A stretch of DNA of 50,837 bases from an uncultured Eubacterium sp. (GCA_910589045.1 CAJUSH010000023.1:1-50837); one strand, 5' to 3'; counted from the first letter of the stretch, positions 1 through 8,999 are shown. A program made the numbers and translations. The notes: generated from the letters alone by a model not told the origin.

Positions 1-20
1 GTATCAGCGACAGCTCATTT

Positions 21-49
21 AATATAGCACCATTTTTTCCAGTTGTCAA
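21..49 (-). promoter_or_regulatory. Outward-facing sigma-A-type promoter at the left edge
   Basis: Read on the minus strand, a perfect -35 box TTGACA (44-49) is followed after exactly 17 bases by TATATT (21-26). It points out of the left end of the window, so its gene is not included. It lies downstream of the cyclase-like gene and suggests that a separate transcription unit begins here. Confidence 0.6.
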
Positions 50-89
50 CAACAAATTTCATTTTTTTTCAAATTTTTCCTTCGACCAT

Positions 90-116
90 GTTACCGGTCA
101 CTCCGTGACCAGTAAC
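90..116. repeat. REP-like palindrome, copy 1
   Basis: An imperfect palindrome has arms GTTACcGGTCAC and GTGACCaGTAAC around a TCC loop, with one mismatch in the stem. A closely related palindrome occurs at 26673-26703. It lies just after the stop of the 351-residue gene, so it could serve as its transcript 3' end. No clear U-run follows on that strand, so I call it a repeat and not a terminator. Confidence 0.6.
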
Positions 117-132
117 CGGCCTTTTTTCCCTC

Positions 133-1188
133 TTATCCCTGCACTCTTTTTCTTCCTGTGATTTCATCCATATGCTCTTCCAGGCTTTTATTCGAAATCT
201 GCCTTAAATATGCCTTTCCCTCCTCGCTCAGATTCCACAGCTCCTTCACCTTAACGGCGTTTTGCTCGTAGTATTCCACAAGCTCCATCGGCTCTTGCAT
301 GATGTGCCAGCCGTTTTTATCACAGACCGCAACCGGGCAGTCGATCTGCGCCACCTGCTCGTTTATTTTCGTTTTCGGCTCATGATTATAGGTATAAACG
401 ATATAATTGTACTGGGGGCCGTGCTGGATCGGATCGTATTCATCCGGCGTAAACTTCGTAAGTGCCTGGCTAAAGCGCTCTTTCCCCGTCATTGCGTCAT
501 TCATCTTTGTCAGAAACCGGATCTCGTCCGGGGAGTCGGAGACTACCGGATGCCTGCTGCTTCCCGATAAACAGATCAAATCGTGTATATCATAATCTCC
601 CGAGATGAACCATTTTGCATAGTGTTCCGCCGGAAGGATTTCTCCCTGCGAGGTCGTAAAGCGCTCGATCAGCCCGGTGAGCGCTCCGTCCACCTCCAGA
701 TAACACGTCTGAGCGTCCCGTTTTACCGTAAACCGATCAAGCCCTTCAAAATGCTCTGCTCCTGCACGGGTCAGGTATAATCCCGCAATATTCAGACATT
801 TTCTCAGGTCGACCGGCTCCGCCGCACCGGGCGGATACGCAAGCATATCCGTGACGGCGGGCAAATCCGCTTCCCTGACAACCGGGCGGGCTACCAGCCC
901 GCAGATCCGCTCGATATTCGGAACCGCCGCAATGTCCTGCTCGCTGAAAATTCTTTCCAGTCTTTCCCGCTTTACGCTCTTGTCCAAAATTTTATGGGGC
1001 TTTGCACCGGCTCCGGCTGCCAGCATCCGGATAGCCCGCTCGCCGGCCTTGCGAAAGCTGACGATCAGATTCAGCTTGCCCTGATTGCTTCTGTCCGGCT
1101 CATGTACGATCAGACGGCTCAGCGCTTCAAAATGCCTTTCCGTCAAAAACTCCCTTTTGACCTCATCCTCGATTTCTCTTTTACCCAT
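133..1188 (-). CDS. Protein with an edema-factor/ExoY-like nucleotidyl cyclase fold (candidate)
   Basis: 351 residues. The C-terminal half carries, in order, the signatures of the class II (anthrax edema factor, CyaA, ExoY) cyclases. SGDYDIHDL (about 197-205) corresponds to the DYD metal-binding aspartates, here D198 and D200. A helix with an MND motif follows, then IQHGPQYNY (254-262), matching the metal-binding His and ribose-binding Asn of the family HG..xxN motif (H256, N261). Last comes CPVAVCDKNGWHIM, a strand pair like the family's 'd..i...dG'. An N-terminal KPHKILDKS (63-71) may match the ATP-phosphate lysines K..(H).K, but the catalytic His position reads Leu. No signal peptide, membrane segment or secretion domain is visible. 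The start overlaps the LytTR gene by 8 bases, so the two are probably cotranslated. The family assignment is mine from motif order and needs a profile search. Activity may be lost if the His is truly absent. Confidence 0.55.
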   Translation of the reverse strand: MGKREIEDEVKREFLTERHFEALSRLIVHEPDRSNQGKLNLIVSFRKAGERAIRMLAAGAGAKPHKILDKSVKRERLERIFSEQDIAAVPNIERICGLVARPVVREADLPAVTDMLAYPPGAAEPVDLRKCLNIAGLYLTRAGAEHFEGLDRFTVKRDAQTCYLEVDGALTGLIERFTTSQGEILPAEHYAKWFISGDYDIHDLICLSGSSRHPVVSDSPDEIRFLTKMNDAMTGKERFSQALTKFTPDEYDPIQHGPQYNYIVYTYNHEPKTKINEQVAQIDCPVAVCDKNGWHIMQEPMELVEYYEQNAVKVKELWNLSEEGKAYLRQISNKSLEEHMDEITGRKRVQG

Positions 1189-1906
1189 AGAGCGCCTCCT
1201 TTTTTGATATCAGTGACTCATTTCTGCATTTCGATAAAATAATCTTTTTTACGTTGCAGCAGGTGCGGTAAGGAATCAGCAGGATATCGCCGTTATCCAT
1301 GCTGATCTCTCTTTTTTCCATACTCCTGATGTGGTTTACGTTGATAATGTAGCCGCGCTGGATACGGTAAAAGCATCCGGCAAGAATTTTTTCCTGCTCC
1401 TTTAGCGTTCCCCTGCTGCTCACCGTCATGTCGCGGCAGTGCCAGATCAGATTGTTGCGGCTGGACTCTATATACAAAATATCCGACTCTTTGATCATAT
1501 ATATGTGATCCTCGTCGCTTTGCACGATGCAGCAGATACATTCCTCATGATCGCCATACAGTATGATCCGCTGCGCAATGCCGCTTCGCATGATGACTGT
1601 TACCTCATATGGAAACCCGTAGTATCCGCTGGCATGGTTGCGCAAAAGCACACGGAAATTTCCATAGACAATACAGCTGTTCTCATCCAGCCTCTGCAGC
1701 GTATAATGTCCATGCTCTATGCTGCCGTATCCCCCAAAATGCTGTCTGAGCTTTTCCCGCATCTCTTTCTTTTCTATGTTTTTCCCGTAAAACCTGTTGA
1801 TCTGCCAGCTTGTAGAATTGGTACAAAACGGTATTTTATCCGGATTCACAAGACCAAGACTTTCAACCAGTGCTTTTGCCCTGCATATAAGCTTTCTCTC
1901 ATTCAT
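1181..1906 (-). CDS. LytTR-type transcription regulator with an NTF2-like sensor domain
   Basis: 241 residues. Residues about 10-118 look like an NTF2/SnoaL-like alpha+beta barrel: an N-terminal helix, then strand-rich segments with HGHYTLQRLDE and an arginine-rich strand. Residues about 130-235 form a LytTR DNA-binding domain, with DILYIESSRNNLIWHC, the RGTLKE segment and GCFYRIQRGYIINVNHI as the typical strands and helix. It lacks a receiver domain, so it would respond to a ligand bound in the N-terminal domain and not to phosphorylation (inference). The ATG at 1904-1906 follows a GGAAAGGA ribosome site. Its 3' end overlaps the cyclase-like gene, so the regulator is a natural candidate to control that gene and perhaps the upstream 749-residue gene. 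Confidence 0.75.
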   Translation of the reverse strand: MNERKLICRAKALVESLGLVNPDKIPFCTNSTSWQINRFYGKNIEKKEMREKLRQHFGGYGSIEHGHYTLQRLDENSCIVYGNFRVLLRNHASGYYGFPYEVTVIMRSGIAQRIILYGDHEECICCIVQSDEDHIYMIKESDILYIESSRNNLIWHCRDMTVSSRGTLKEQEKILAGCFYRIQRGYIINVNHIRSMEKREISMDNGDILLIPYRTCCNVKKIILSKCRNESLISKKEALYG

Positions 1907-2033
1907 CCCATCATATTCCTTTCCTTATGTGGCATAAACGCTTTATCTGTAAAAGTAGTGTGTTTATCTTACATAAGAAAAAAATCGATGTTGTTCGATT
2001 GTGACCAATGATTGTCGTCAGGGGATAAATGTA

Positions 2034-4283
2034 TTATGCCCCGGGGATATGGTCTTTCTGTCCGCATGCACGCAGGGTCTGGTTGTATTCCTCGATCATT
2101 TCCTTGAATTTTGATACAAAGCCGATTACCGACATATCCGTATCCGACGTGCTGTTGATGTGTGCACTCCGGTCTGCCGGCGTCGCCTGCATGTAGTAGC
2201 CTAAAATCTGCGGCGCCGTGAAGCGAACCGTCACCGCATTTGCAGTGGAGCTTGCCGCTGCCGCAGACCGGCCCGAGCTCGATGCGCTGGAGCTGTTTCC
2301 GCTGAAGATCAAAAATCCCCCGCCCTTTGAGGCATGGTCCTCGATGCTCTCCGCAAACGACGACGACATGGAGCTCTTTGATACAAAACGGATGGACACG
2401 TCCTTTGCGATCACGAACGCCACCGGGTAGGCCGGAAAAATACATTCGTTCATCTCCGCAAACCGCTGCTTTACTTCATCCGGACTTCCGCCTGAAAAGC
2501 TTGTACTGTTATCCGCCGATATCTTATTACTTGAAAAATTAAACATATTGTTCGTAAGAAGAAAGATGCCGGGGTTAAACCATTCCCGCTCAATCTGTAC
2601 CTTCGCAAGATTCATCCCGATCTGAATTTCGACATCGGAGCTTGCATCCATTGAGCTTTGTACCGACTGCTGGTGGGATTTATTGCCGGAATATCCCCCA
2701 AATAAAAAGGATGCACCCCAGCTGCTGTTCGATGACTCCGATTCCCGGCTGGATTTCTGGCTGACGGCGGACATTTTCGACTGGATCAGAAGCTGTGTAA
2801 ATCCCTCTGCGGCCTTGTTCGGCATCACATCGCCCACATCGTCCCCCGGCTTGTCCAAAACCGCCTTGGACAGGGCAATTTTATCCTTTAATTCCGTCAT
2901 TTCATTGCTCACGGATTCCAGCTGAAGCTTTAACGGCTCAAGCAGACCCTTTAGCTGCTGCTTGTTGTGTGCCTCACACCAGCGCAATGCCGCATCGGTG
3001 CCTTTTCCTGCTGCCTCCACCGCCGCGGCCTGCTTGTCGTAGCAATCCTGGGCTCTCCCCGCGATCACGTCGAGCAGCGCCTTTATTTCCTCGCTCTTAC
3101 CCGCATTATCCGCATCTGATTTCATTACACGGCCGGTCTCTTCCTCCGAGGGTGTCTCCAGGGTGCCGCCGTCCTTCTTGCTGCACAGCGCAAGAATGGT
3201 CTTAACCACATCCACCGTTGCGCCTGTATTTGCCTTGAGGCATTCCCCCACCAATTGCTGGAAGGAGCTTTCCGCAGCCTCATACGCCTGATACAACGCG
3301 TTTACCTCGTCATCATCCGGTATCGTGGAGGTGAGCTTTGAAATATTCATCATAAGATTGCTGCGCTGCATCTCCAGCAGCTTCATCCGCTGGGACAATG
3401 CCGCCGGACTTTCCAGCAGATCCACCTGGTTGAATGAGGACTCGAGCAACGCAAACCAGTTTTTCGGGTACAGGTTTACCGGATATACGTAGCCGCCGTC
3501 CGGGTTCAGCTCCTCCACCATATCCATTGCGGCACGGGCGCTCTCAATTTCTCCGCCGACACCGCAGTTTAAAATGGCGTTGATGATGTTCATATCGCCC
3601 GGTGAAAATACGTTCAGCACCTTCCCCAGCTTTTCCTCAAGCATGACCCGTTCCGTCTCGGCTACCATCCCGTACCACTCCAGATAGGCGTCCCTGCGCT
3701 CGTTGGGATCGATGATCGTCCGCTTTAATTCCGCCTTTTTATCGAGCTGCTTCTGGTTCCATTCCGCTTTTGCAGCCACATACTCACTGTAGAGACGGTA
3801 AAACACCTGCTCTAAGGTCATGGAATCCTCCACGCCGCTGCCAAAATCATACCGGTAGGGTGTCATCAGAACTTCCCGCAGTCTCACCTTCATCTCGAAC
3901 AGGTCCCGGTTGAGCTTTGGCGAAAGCATGCTCAGCGCCGTGCGGTACTGGTTCTGCAGCTGCCTTCCGTTATCAGCTGCGGCTATGAAGCAGGCATCAA
4001 ATAATTTGTTCACCAGCTTCGATTCATTGGCCTTCACATGCGCCGGTTTTTCACCGCTGATGTCGTATTGATAATCGGCCGCATCGATCAGCGTCCCCGG
4101 AAAGGTCATACAAAAATACTGGTTCGGGTTATCTCCGCCGATTACATCCGTGATCTTCTCGTAGAGCGTATCCAGGAAGCTCCCTCCCCCGACTGCTGAC
4201 GGCTCTGCTTTTACCGATGCCCCGGCCTTTGCAGCCGGGGATTGATTTTCATTTGTTTTTTCCGCTGTTTTCTCATCTGCCAT
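2034..4283 (-). CDS. Large conserved-type protein of unknown function
   Basis: 749 residues, no family recognised. There is no signal peptide or membrane helix. The N-terminus is low-complexity (Ala, Glu, Lys, about 1-35). Residues about 40-470 are mostly helical and acidic, with coiled-coil stretches (for example around LKLQLESVSNEMTELKDKIA). A Ser-rich segment near 500-545 precedes strand-rich blocks including VEIQIGMNLAKVQIEREWFN and FPAYPVAFVIAKDVSIRF. A second Ser/Ala-rich linker comes before a final domain with VTVRFTAPQILGYY. The start has an AGGAGG site 9 bases upstream. It is followed after 127 bases by the LytTR and cyclase-like genes in the same direction, so the three may form one functional unit. 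Ser-rich spacers between domains suggest a modular, possibly self-assembling or surface-associating protein, but I cannot assign a role. Confidence 0.7.
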   Translation of the reverse strand: MADEKTAEKTNENQSPAAKAGASVKAEPSAVGGGSFLDTLYEKITDVIGGDNPNQYFCMTFPGTLIDAADYQYDISGEKPAHVKANESKLVNKLFDACFIAAADNGRQLQNQYRTALSMLSPKLNRDLFEMKVRLREVLMTPYRYDFGSGVEDSMTLEQVFYRLYSEYVAAKAEWNQKQLDKKAELKRTIIDPNERRDAYLEWYGMVAETERVMLEEKLGKVLNVFSPGDMNIINAILNCGVGGEIESARAAMDMVEELNPDGGYVYPVNLYPKNWFALLESSFNQVDLLESPAALSQRMKLLEMQRSNLMMNISKLTSTIPDDDEVNALYQAYEAAESSFQQLVGECLKANTGATVDVVKTILALCSKKDGGTLETPSEEETGRVMKSDADNAGKSEEIKALLDVIAGRAQDCYDKQAAAVEAAGKGTDAALRWCEAHNKQQLKGLLEPLKLQLESVSNEMTELKDKIALSKAVLDKPGDDVGDVMPNKAAEGFTQLLIQSKMSAVSQKSSRESESSNSSWGASFLFGGYSGNKSHQQSVQSSMDASSDVEIQIGMNLAKVQIEREWFNPGIFLLTNNMFNFSSNKISADNSTSFSGGSPDEVKQRFAEMNECIFPAYPVAFVIAKDVSIRFVSKSSMSSSFAESIEDHASKGGGFLIFSGNSSSASSSGRSAAAASSTANAVTVRFTAPQILGYYMQATPADRSAHINSTSDTDMSVIGFVSKFKEMIEEYNQTLRACGQKDHIPGA

Positions 4284-4659
4284 GGTCGTCCTCCTTTTCT
4301 TTCCATCTCATAATAAAAGCATCTGAACATTTTCGTCCTTTTCTTTGTACAGCATAATAAAATCGCTGCGGGATATCCATGATTTGGGATAAACGCAGTG
4401 TTATTTGAGATGAATGAAGCGGGGCTTTGACCCGAAGGACAGGGGGCAGACATATATTTTATTGCGGATGCCCTGGATCTGAAGGTGACGCAGCCTCCCT
4501 CCGGGCCAAAGGAATGCTCTTTTTCCCGCCTCAGTGCGATTCTTGTTTTACCATAACAGGAAATTTAAAGTGATTTTCTGTACAAAAAAACCGGCCGCGA
4601 AGCTTCGCAGCCGGTTTTTTATACGTCAAAGACAAGGATTGCTGTTGTCTTTTCATTTG
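4284..4659. other. Intergenic gap between radA and the 749-residue gene
   Basis: 376 bases without a supported gene. It holds the ribosome site and AT-rich leader of the 749-residue gene (4284-4345) and the bidirectional terminator near 4584-4622. Between them (about 4350-4560) I see only short open frames without ribosome sites and no recognisable RNA. Confidence 0.6.
4584..4622. terminator. Bidirectional rho-independent terminator after radA
   Basis: A GC-rich hairpin at 4591-4615, with arms CCGGC-c-GCGAAG and CTTCGC-a-GCCGG, is preceded by a run of seven A and followed by a run of seven T. It therefore works in both directions. It lies 38 bases past the radA stop on the minus strand. Confidence 0.9.
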
Positions 4660-6027
4660 TCACGAGCAGATATCCATCGCTTCTCTTACATTTGCAACAC
4701 CGATCAGCCGTATGCCCTCCACGTTTCCAACCGTCTCCAGGCACACCTTCGGCAGGACACAGGTGTGAAAGCCCAGCTTTTTTGCCTCCGCCACGCGCTG
4801 GGACGGCAGGCTGACCGCACGTACCTCCCCGCTTAGCCCCACCTCACCGAAGCAGATGGTGTGCTCGTCCACGGGACGGTTTTTAAAGCTGCTGACGATC
4901 GCCAGCACAATACCCAGATCGATGGCAGGCTCATTCATGCGGATGCCGCCCGCGATGTTCACATAGGCGTCACACTCGCTCATTTTCAGGTTCAGCCGCT
5001 TTTCCAGCACTGCCATGAGCAGGTTGACGCGGTTGAAATCCGTGCCCGCCGCGGTACGCCGCGGGATTCCGAAGTTTGTATGGCACACGAGCGCCTGAAT
5101 CTCGATTAAAATCGGGCGCGTCCCTTCCATGGAGCAGGCCACCACCGAGCCGGAAGCATCCGCAGGCTTGCCGTTCAGCATATATTCCGACGGGTTTTCT
5201 ACCTCCCGCAGGCCGTCTGCGCGCATTTCAAATACGCCGATCTCATTGGTCGACCCGAAGCGGTTTTTGACCCCGCGCAAGATCCGGTAGGACGCATGGC
5301 GGTCGCCCTCAAAATAGAGCACCGTGTCCACCATGTGCTCCAGCACACGGGGCCCCGCCACCACGCCCTCCTTTGTCACATGTCCGACGATAAAAATCGT
5401 CACGCCGCTGCCCTTGGCGATCTGCATGAGCGTAGCCGTGGATTCCCGCACCTGGGAAACCGAACCGGGTGCGGAGGTGATCGCCTCATTATACATCGTC
5501 TGGATGGAATCGATGACTACGACCCGGGGCTTTTCTCCGTCGATGGTCCTGCGGATCTCCTCCAGGTCCGTCTCACACAATAGCTTCAGGTCGTCGGTAA
5601 AGCTGCCGATGCGCTGCGCGCGGATCTTGATCTGCTGCAGGGACTCCTCCCCGGAGATATAGAGCACGGAAACATGCTGATCCGCAAGGTTTTTGCAGAC
5701 CTGCAGCAGAAGGGTGGATTTTCCGATACCGGGATCCCCGCCCACCAGCACCATGGAGCCGGGCACCACGCCGCCGCCTAACACCCGGTCCAGCTCCGGC
5801 ATGCCGCTGCTCATGCGCTGCTCCTCCCGAAACTCGATTTCCCGGATGGCCTGCGGCTTCGTCCGGTGCACATTGCGGGCGCAGCCCGGTCTTGCCCCGC
5901 TCTTTTTTTCCACCGGCTCCTCCACAAATGTGTTCCATTCCTTACAGCCGGGGCACTGCCCCATCCACTTCGCGGACTCGTAGCCGCAGGACTGACAAAA
6001 ATAAACGGCTGTTTTTCCTTTTGCCAT
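4660..6027 (-). CDS. radA: DNA repair protein RadA
   Basis: 455 residues, full length. RadA is a RecA-related ATPase that promotes branch migration and processing of recombination intermediates. The N-terminal zinc finger has C11-x2-C14 and C25-x2-C28. Walker A is GGDPGIGKST (96-105). The RadA-specific KNRFG motif lies near 253-258. The C-terminal Lon-protease-like domain follows (for example GGIRMNEPAIDLG and GEVGLSGEVRAV). The start is 3 bases past the stop of the upstream small gene, so it is cotranscribed with the clpC run. The radA-clpC proximity is common in Firmicutes. A bidirectional terminator closes the unit. Confidence 0.97.
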   Translation of the reverse strand: MAKGKTAVYFCQSCGYESAKWMGQCPGCKEWNTFVEEPVEKKSGARPGCARNVHRTKPQAIREIEFREEQRMSSGMPELDRVLGGGVVPGSMVLVGGDPGIGKSTLLLQVCKNLADQHVSVLYISGEESLQQIKIRAQRIGSFTDDLKLLCETDLEEIRRTIDGEKPRVVVIDSIQTMYNEAITSAPGSVSQVRESTATLMQIAKGSGVTIFIVGHVTKEGVVAGPRVLEHMVDTVLYFEGDRHASYRILRGVKNRFGSTNEIGVFEMRADGLREVENPSEYMLNGKPADASGSVVACSMEGTRPILIEIQALVCHTNFGIPRRTAAGTDFNRVNLLMAVLEKRLNLKMSECDAYVNIAGGIRMNEPAIDLGIVLAIVSSFKNRPVDEHTICFGEVGLSGEVRAVSLPSQRVAEAKKLGFHTCVLPKVCLETVGNVEGIRLIGVANVREAMDICS

Positions 6028-6030
6028 CGC

Positions 6031-6444
6031 TTAGTTTACTTTCTGAACGGTGACTTCCACCGGCTCGCCGTTCAGCTCCACGCTGACGGTCAGCTTGCCC
6101 CCGAGGTTCGTCGCAAGCGTTCCCACTGATTTTCCCGCGATCTCCACCTCGTAGGTAGTCTCCTCCTCAAGACCCAGCGTGATCTTCGCATCCTCGGGTC
6201 CCTCCACCTGAAAGCTTACACGCTCCCCGTCCACGCGCAAATGCGTGACTGCGGTTCCCGGCACCGACTCATACGCAAACATGCCGTTTTTCTCCAGCCG
6301 CGTGATCTCCTGAAATGTCTTTACCTTGTACACCGCATCCGCGTGATTAAAATTATCCAGCTTCGCCTTTGCTCCCAGCGTATAATCACCAAAGCTGATT
6401 GTGCCGTCTGCCTCTGAGCGGATCAATTCACTTACAACACTCAT
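6031..6444 (-). CDS. Small conserved protein of the kind often named 'endosialidase' in Lachnospiraceae
   Basis: 137 residues, acidic and strand-rich, with no signal peptide. It contains DGTISFGDYTLGAKAKL near the N-terminus, ESVPGTAVTHLRVDGERVSF in the middle, and a closing ETTYEVEIAGKSVGTLATNL block. As far as I recall, near-identical layouts in Lachnospiraceae carry the label 'endosialidase catalytic beta chain'. Nothing here supports sialidase activity, as no Asp-box or neuraminidase fold motif is visible, so I treat function as unknown. Its ATG (6442-6444) overlaps the stop of a mini-ORF in ATGA form. That mini-ORF belongs to an inserted element between this gene and clpC, so translation is probably coupled to it. 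Confidence 0.8.
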   Translation of the reverse strand: MSVVSELIRSEADGTISFGDYTLGAKAKLDNFNHADAVYKVKTFQEITRLEKNGMFAYESVPGTAVTHLRVDGERVSFQVEGPEDAKITLGLEEETTYEVEIAGKSVGTLATNLGGKLTVSVELNGEPVEVTVQKVN

Positions 6445-6530
6445 TGTCTTCCTCCTATGCTATGGTATCGCCCGTTCGCCTTCGCTCGCGGGCATGTCGT
6501 CGGAAGACATTCCTTTAAAATGCTTCGCAT
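6441..6530 (-). CDS. Mini-ORF of the intra-operon element, copy A (29 residues)
   Basis: The reading frame starts MRSILKEC and ends GGRQ. Its ATG (6528-6530) follows GGAGGAAGACAAA, a good ribosome site that itself overlaps the clpC stop. Its TGA (6441-6443) overlaps the next gene's ATG. The peptide resembles nothing by function. The notable point is that the frame is open across the whole element and couples clpC translation to the downstream gene. Confidence 0.45.
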   Translation of the reverse strand: MRSILKECLPTTCPRAKANGRYHSIGGRQ

Positions 6531-6545
6531 TTTGTCTTCCTCCTA
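6441..6545 (-). repeat. Intra-operon coupling element, copy A
   Basis: On the minus strand the element runs from TAGGAGGAAGACAAAATG at the clpC stop to AGGAGGAAGACAATG at the next gene, so it is bracketed by a direct repeat of AGGAGGAAGACA. Inside are a small hairpin AAATGCGAAGCATTT (written with the ATG in its stem) and a second one with arms GCCCG and CGGGC around a purine-rich loop. Related copies lie at 42935-43039 and 43465-43685. Confidence 0.7.
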
Positions 6546-8999
6546 CCTCTCATTTTCTTTTACAGAAAATATTAGTTCCTTTTTCTTTAGTCCTACGTGT
6601 ACCCTGTCGCCTTTTTTCACATTCCCGGCGAGAAATTCCTCCGCCAGCTTATCCTCGATGCGTGTCTGGATCATGCGCCGCAGCGGGCGGGCGCCGTATT
6701 TCGGGTCGTATGCCTCCTCCACGATAAATGCCTTCACCGGCTCCGTGATCACAAGCTCCATGTTCATCTGGCTCCTGCATCGCTCGATCAGCGTTTTCGC
6801 AAGAATCGTGACAATCTTCTTCATGTCCTCCTTATTCAGCATACGGAACACGATCGTCTCGTCGATACGATTCAAAAACTCGGGCTTAAAAATACGCTGT
6901 ACATCCTCCATGACCAGCGATTTCATGCGCTCATAATCCTGCTTCTCATCGTTTGCGGAAGCAAAGCCGAGACGCTTCGGCGTCACAATGGACTGCGCGC
7001 CTGCGTTGCTGGTCATAATGATGATCGTATTTTTGAAATCAATCCTGCGCCCCTGGGAATCCGTGATGCGCCCGTCATCGAGCACCTGCAGCAGGATATT
7101 AAACACATCCGGGTGCGCCTTTTCGATCTCGTCAAAAAGAATCACGGAATACGGATTGCGGCGAACCTTCTCGGAGAGCTGCCCGCCGTCGTCAAAGCCA
7201 ACGTAGCCGGGGGGTGATCCGATCATTTTTGATACGCTGTGCTTTTCCATATACTCGGACATATCCACGCGGATCATCGCCTGCTCATCCCCGAAGATCG
7301 CCTCCGCCAGCGCCTTGGAAATCTCCGTTTTTCCCACACCGGTCGGTCCGAGGAACAGGAACGAGCCGATGGGGCGGTTCGGGTCCTTCAGCCCCACGCG
7401 TCCCCGCCGCACAGCGCGCGCTACGGCACTCACCGCGTCCTCCTGCCCGACAACCCGCTTGTGCAGCGTCTTTTCCAGCCGCCGCAGGCGTTCCGCTTCG
7501 CCCTCGGTCAGCCGCTTGACCGGAATCTTTGTCCATTTGGCGATAACCTCCGCGATCTCCGCCTCGCCCAGCACGAGCTTTTTGCGGCTTTTGCTGCGCT
7601 CGGAGCGCTTTTTTGCCTTCTCGTAGGCCGCGTCCGCCCGGGCACGCTCGTCCATGCACTGTGAGGCAAGCTCCATATCACCGCTCGCGATGGCCTCCAC
7701 AAAAGCGTCCTCCATCTCCCGGCTCTTCTCCTGATACGATAAAAGCTCCGGCGGCGCCTGGCACACCGTAAGCCGCATCCGTGCCGCCGCCTCATCGATG
7801 AGGTCAATCGCCTTGTCCGGCAGATGCCGGTCGTTGATATAGCGATGGGACAGCTTCACCGCCGCCACTACGCCCTCGTCCGTAATCTCCACCTGATGAT
7901 GCTTCTCGTAGCGGCTCTTTAAGCCCCGCAAAATATCCACCGCCTGCTCCACGGTCGGCTCCTCCACCGTGACCGGCTGGAACCGCCGCTCAAGTGCGGC
8001 ATCCTTTTCCACATATTTGCGGTATTCCTCGATCGTCGTCGCACCGATGAGCTGTATCTCGCCGCGCGCTAAGGATGGCTTTAAAATATTGGAGGCGTCG
8101 ATGGCGCCCTCCGCGCCCCCGGCCCCGATGAGCGTGTGGAGCTCGTCGATAAACAAAATTACATTACCCGCCTGCTGCACCTCCGCAATCACGTGCTTGA
8201 TGCGCTCCTCAAACTCTCCCCTGTATTTCGAGCCTGCCACCATACCGGAGAGATCCAGCGTCAAAAGCCGTTTATCCGAAACGGTATCGGGCATCATACC
8301 GTTTACAATGCGCTGGGCCAGCCCCTCGACAATGGCGGTTTTTCCCACGCCCGGCTCTCCGATGAGACACGGGTTGTTCTTTCCCCGGCGGCTTAAAATC
8401 TGGATGACGCGCTCAATCTCGTCCTCCCTGCCAATCACCGGGTCAAGCTCGCCGCTGCGCGCAAGCTCCGTCAGATCCCGTGAATAGCGATCCAGCGTGG
8501 CGGTCGCGTTTTTCGCCTTTTTGCCCGCCCTGCCGTTCAGCTCGTCCTTGTACTGGGATGCGTCCTCGCCCATTGCTACGAGAATGTCCACGTAAAGCTT
8601 TTGTCCGCTGACACCCATCGTGTTTAGCAGCCGCGAGGCCGCACAGTCGATTTCCTTGATCAACGCTATGAGCAAATGCTCCGTTCCCACCTGCTGGGAA
8701 TGGAAACGCTCCGCTTCTGCCTGTGCCCGCTCCAAAACCTTCTGCGTCTTGGGCGAATATCCGTCCCGATCCATCAGCATGACGTCCGAGGAAGGCGCAA
8801 TCAGATCCTCGATGAGCTGCATCAGCTTTTCCTCCTCTACGCCGTTGCTCATGAGCACGCAGGCCGCCACGCCGCTGCCCTCCCGCAGCAGTCCCAGAAG
8901 CAAATGCTCCGTCCCGACGTAATTGTGGTGCAGACTTCGGGATATTTTACCCGCCAAAGCAAGCGCTTTTTTTGCCTTGGCCGTATAGGGTCTGTTCAT
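6543..8999 (-). CDS. clpC: ATP-dependent Clp protease ATP-binding subunit ClpC
   Basis: 818 residues. ClpC is the hexameric AAA+ unfoldase that feeds proteins to ClpP and is central to quality control and stress response. Two Clp-N repeats occupy about 1-145 (GTEHLLLGLLREG, then VGTEHLLIALIKE). The first AAA module has Walker A GEPGVGKT near 213-220. A middle charged coiled-coil region (about 415-470) is the adaptor and M-domain area. The second AAA module has GPTGVGKTE near 540. The C-terminal D2-small domain follows (YGARPLRRMIQ). No ctsR or mcsAB genes lie next to it, unlike the classical Bacillus operon. It lies 23 bases after the cadherin-like membrane protein gene and is followed by the intra-operon element and the 137-residue gene. 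Confidence 0.97.
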   Translation of the reverse strand: MNRPYTAKAKKALALAGKISRSLHHNYVGTEHLLLGLLREGSGVAACVLMSNGVEEEKLMQLIEDLIAPSSDVMLMDRDGYSPKTQKVLERAQAEAERFHSQQVGTEHLLIALIKEIDCAASRLLNTMGVSGQKLYVDILVAMGEDASQYKDELNGRAGKKAKNATATLDRYSRDLTELARSGELDPVIGREDEIERVIQILSRRGKNNPCLIGEPGVGKTAIVEGLAQRIVNGMMPDTVSDKRLLTLDLSGMVAGSKYRGEFEERIKHVIAEVQQAGNVILFIDELHTLIGAGGAEGAIDASNILKPSLARGEIQLIGATTIEEYRKYVEKDAALERRFQPVTVEEPTVEQAVDILRGLKSRYEKHHQVEITDEGVVAAVKLSHRYINDRHLPDKAIDLIDEAAARMRLTVCQAPPELLSYQEKSREMEDAFVEAIASGDMELASQCMDERARADAAYEKAKKRSERSKSRKKLVLGEAEIAEVIAKWTKIPVKRLTEGEAERLRRLEKTLHKRVVGQEDAVSAVARAVRRGRVGLKDPNRPIGSFLFLGPTGVGKTEISKALAEAIFGDEQAMIRVDMSEYMEKHSVSKMIGSPPGYVGFDDGGQLSEKVRRNPYSVILFDEIEKAHPDVFNILLQVLDDGRITDSQGRRIDFKNTIIIMTSNAGAQSIVTPKRLGFASANDEKQDYERMKSLVMEDVQRIFKPEFLNRIDETIVFRMLNKEDMKKIVTILAKTLIERCRSQMNMELVITEPVKAFIVEEAYDPKYGARPLRRMIQTRIEDKLAEEFLAGNVKKGDRVHVGLKKKELIFSVKENER

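Noticed and set aside
6031..6444. Endosialidase
   Set aside because: The name used for such proteins has no support here, as no sialidase motifs or fold are visible.
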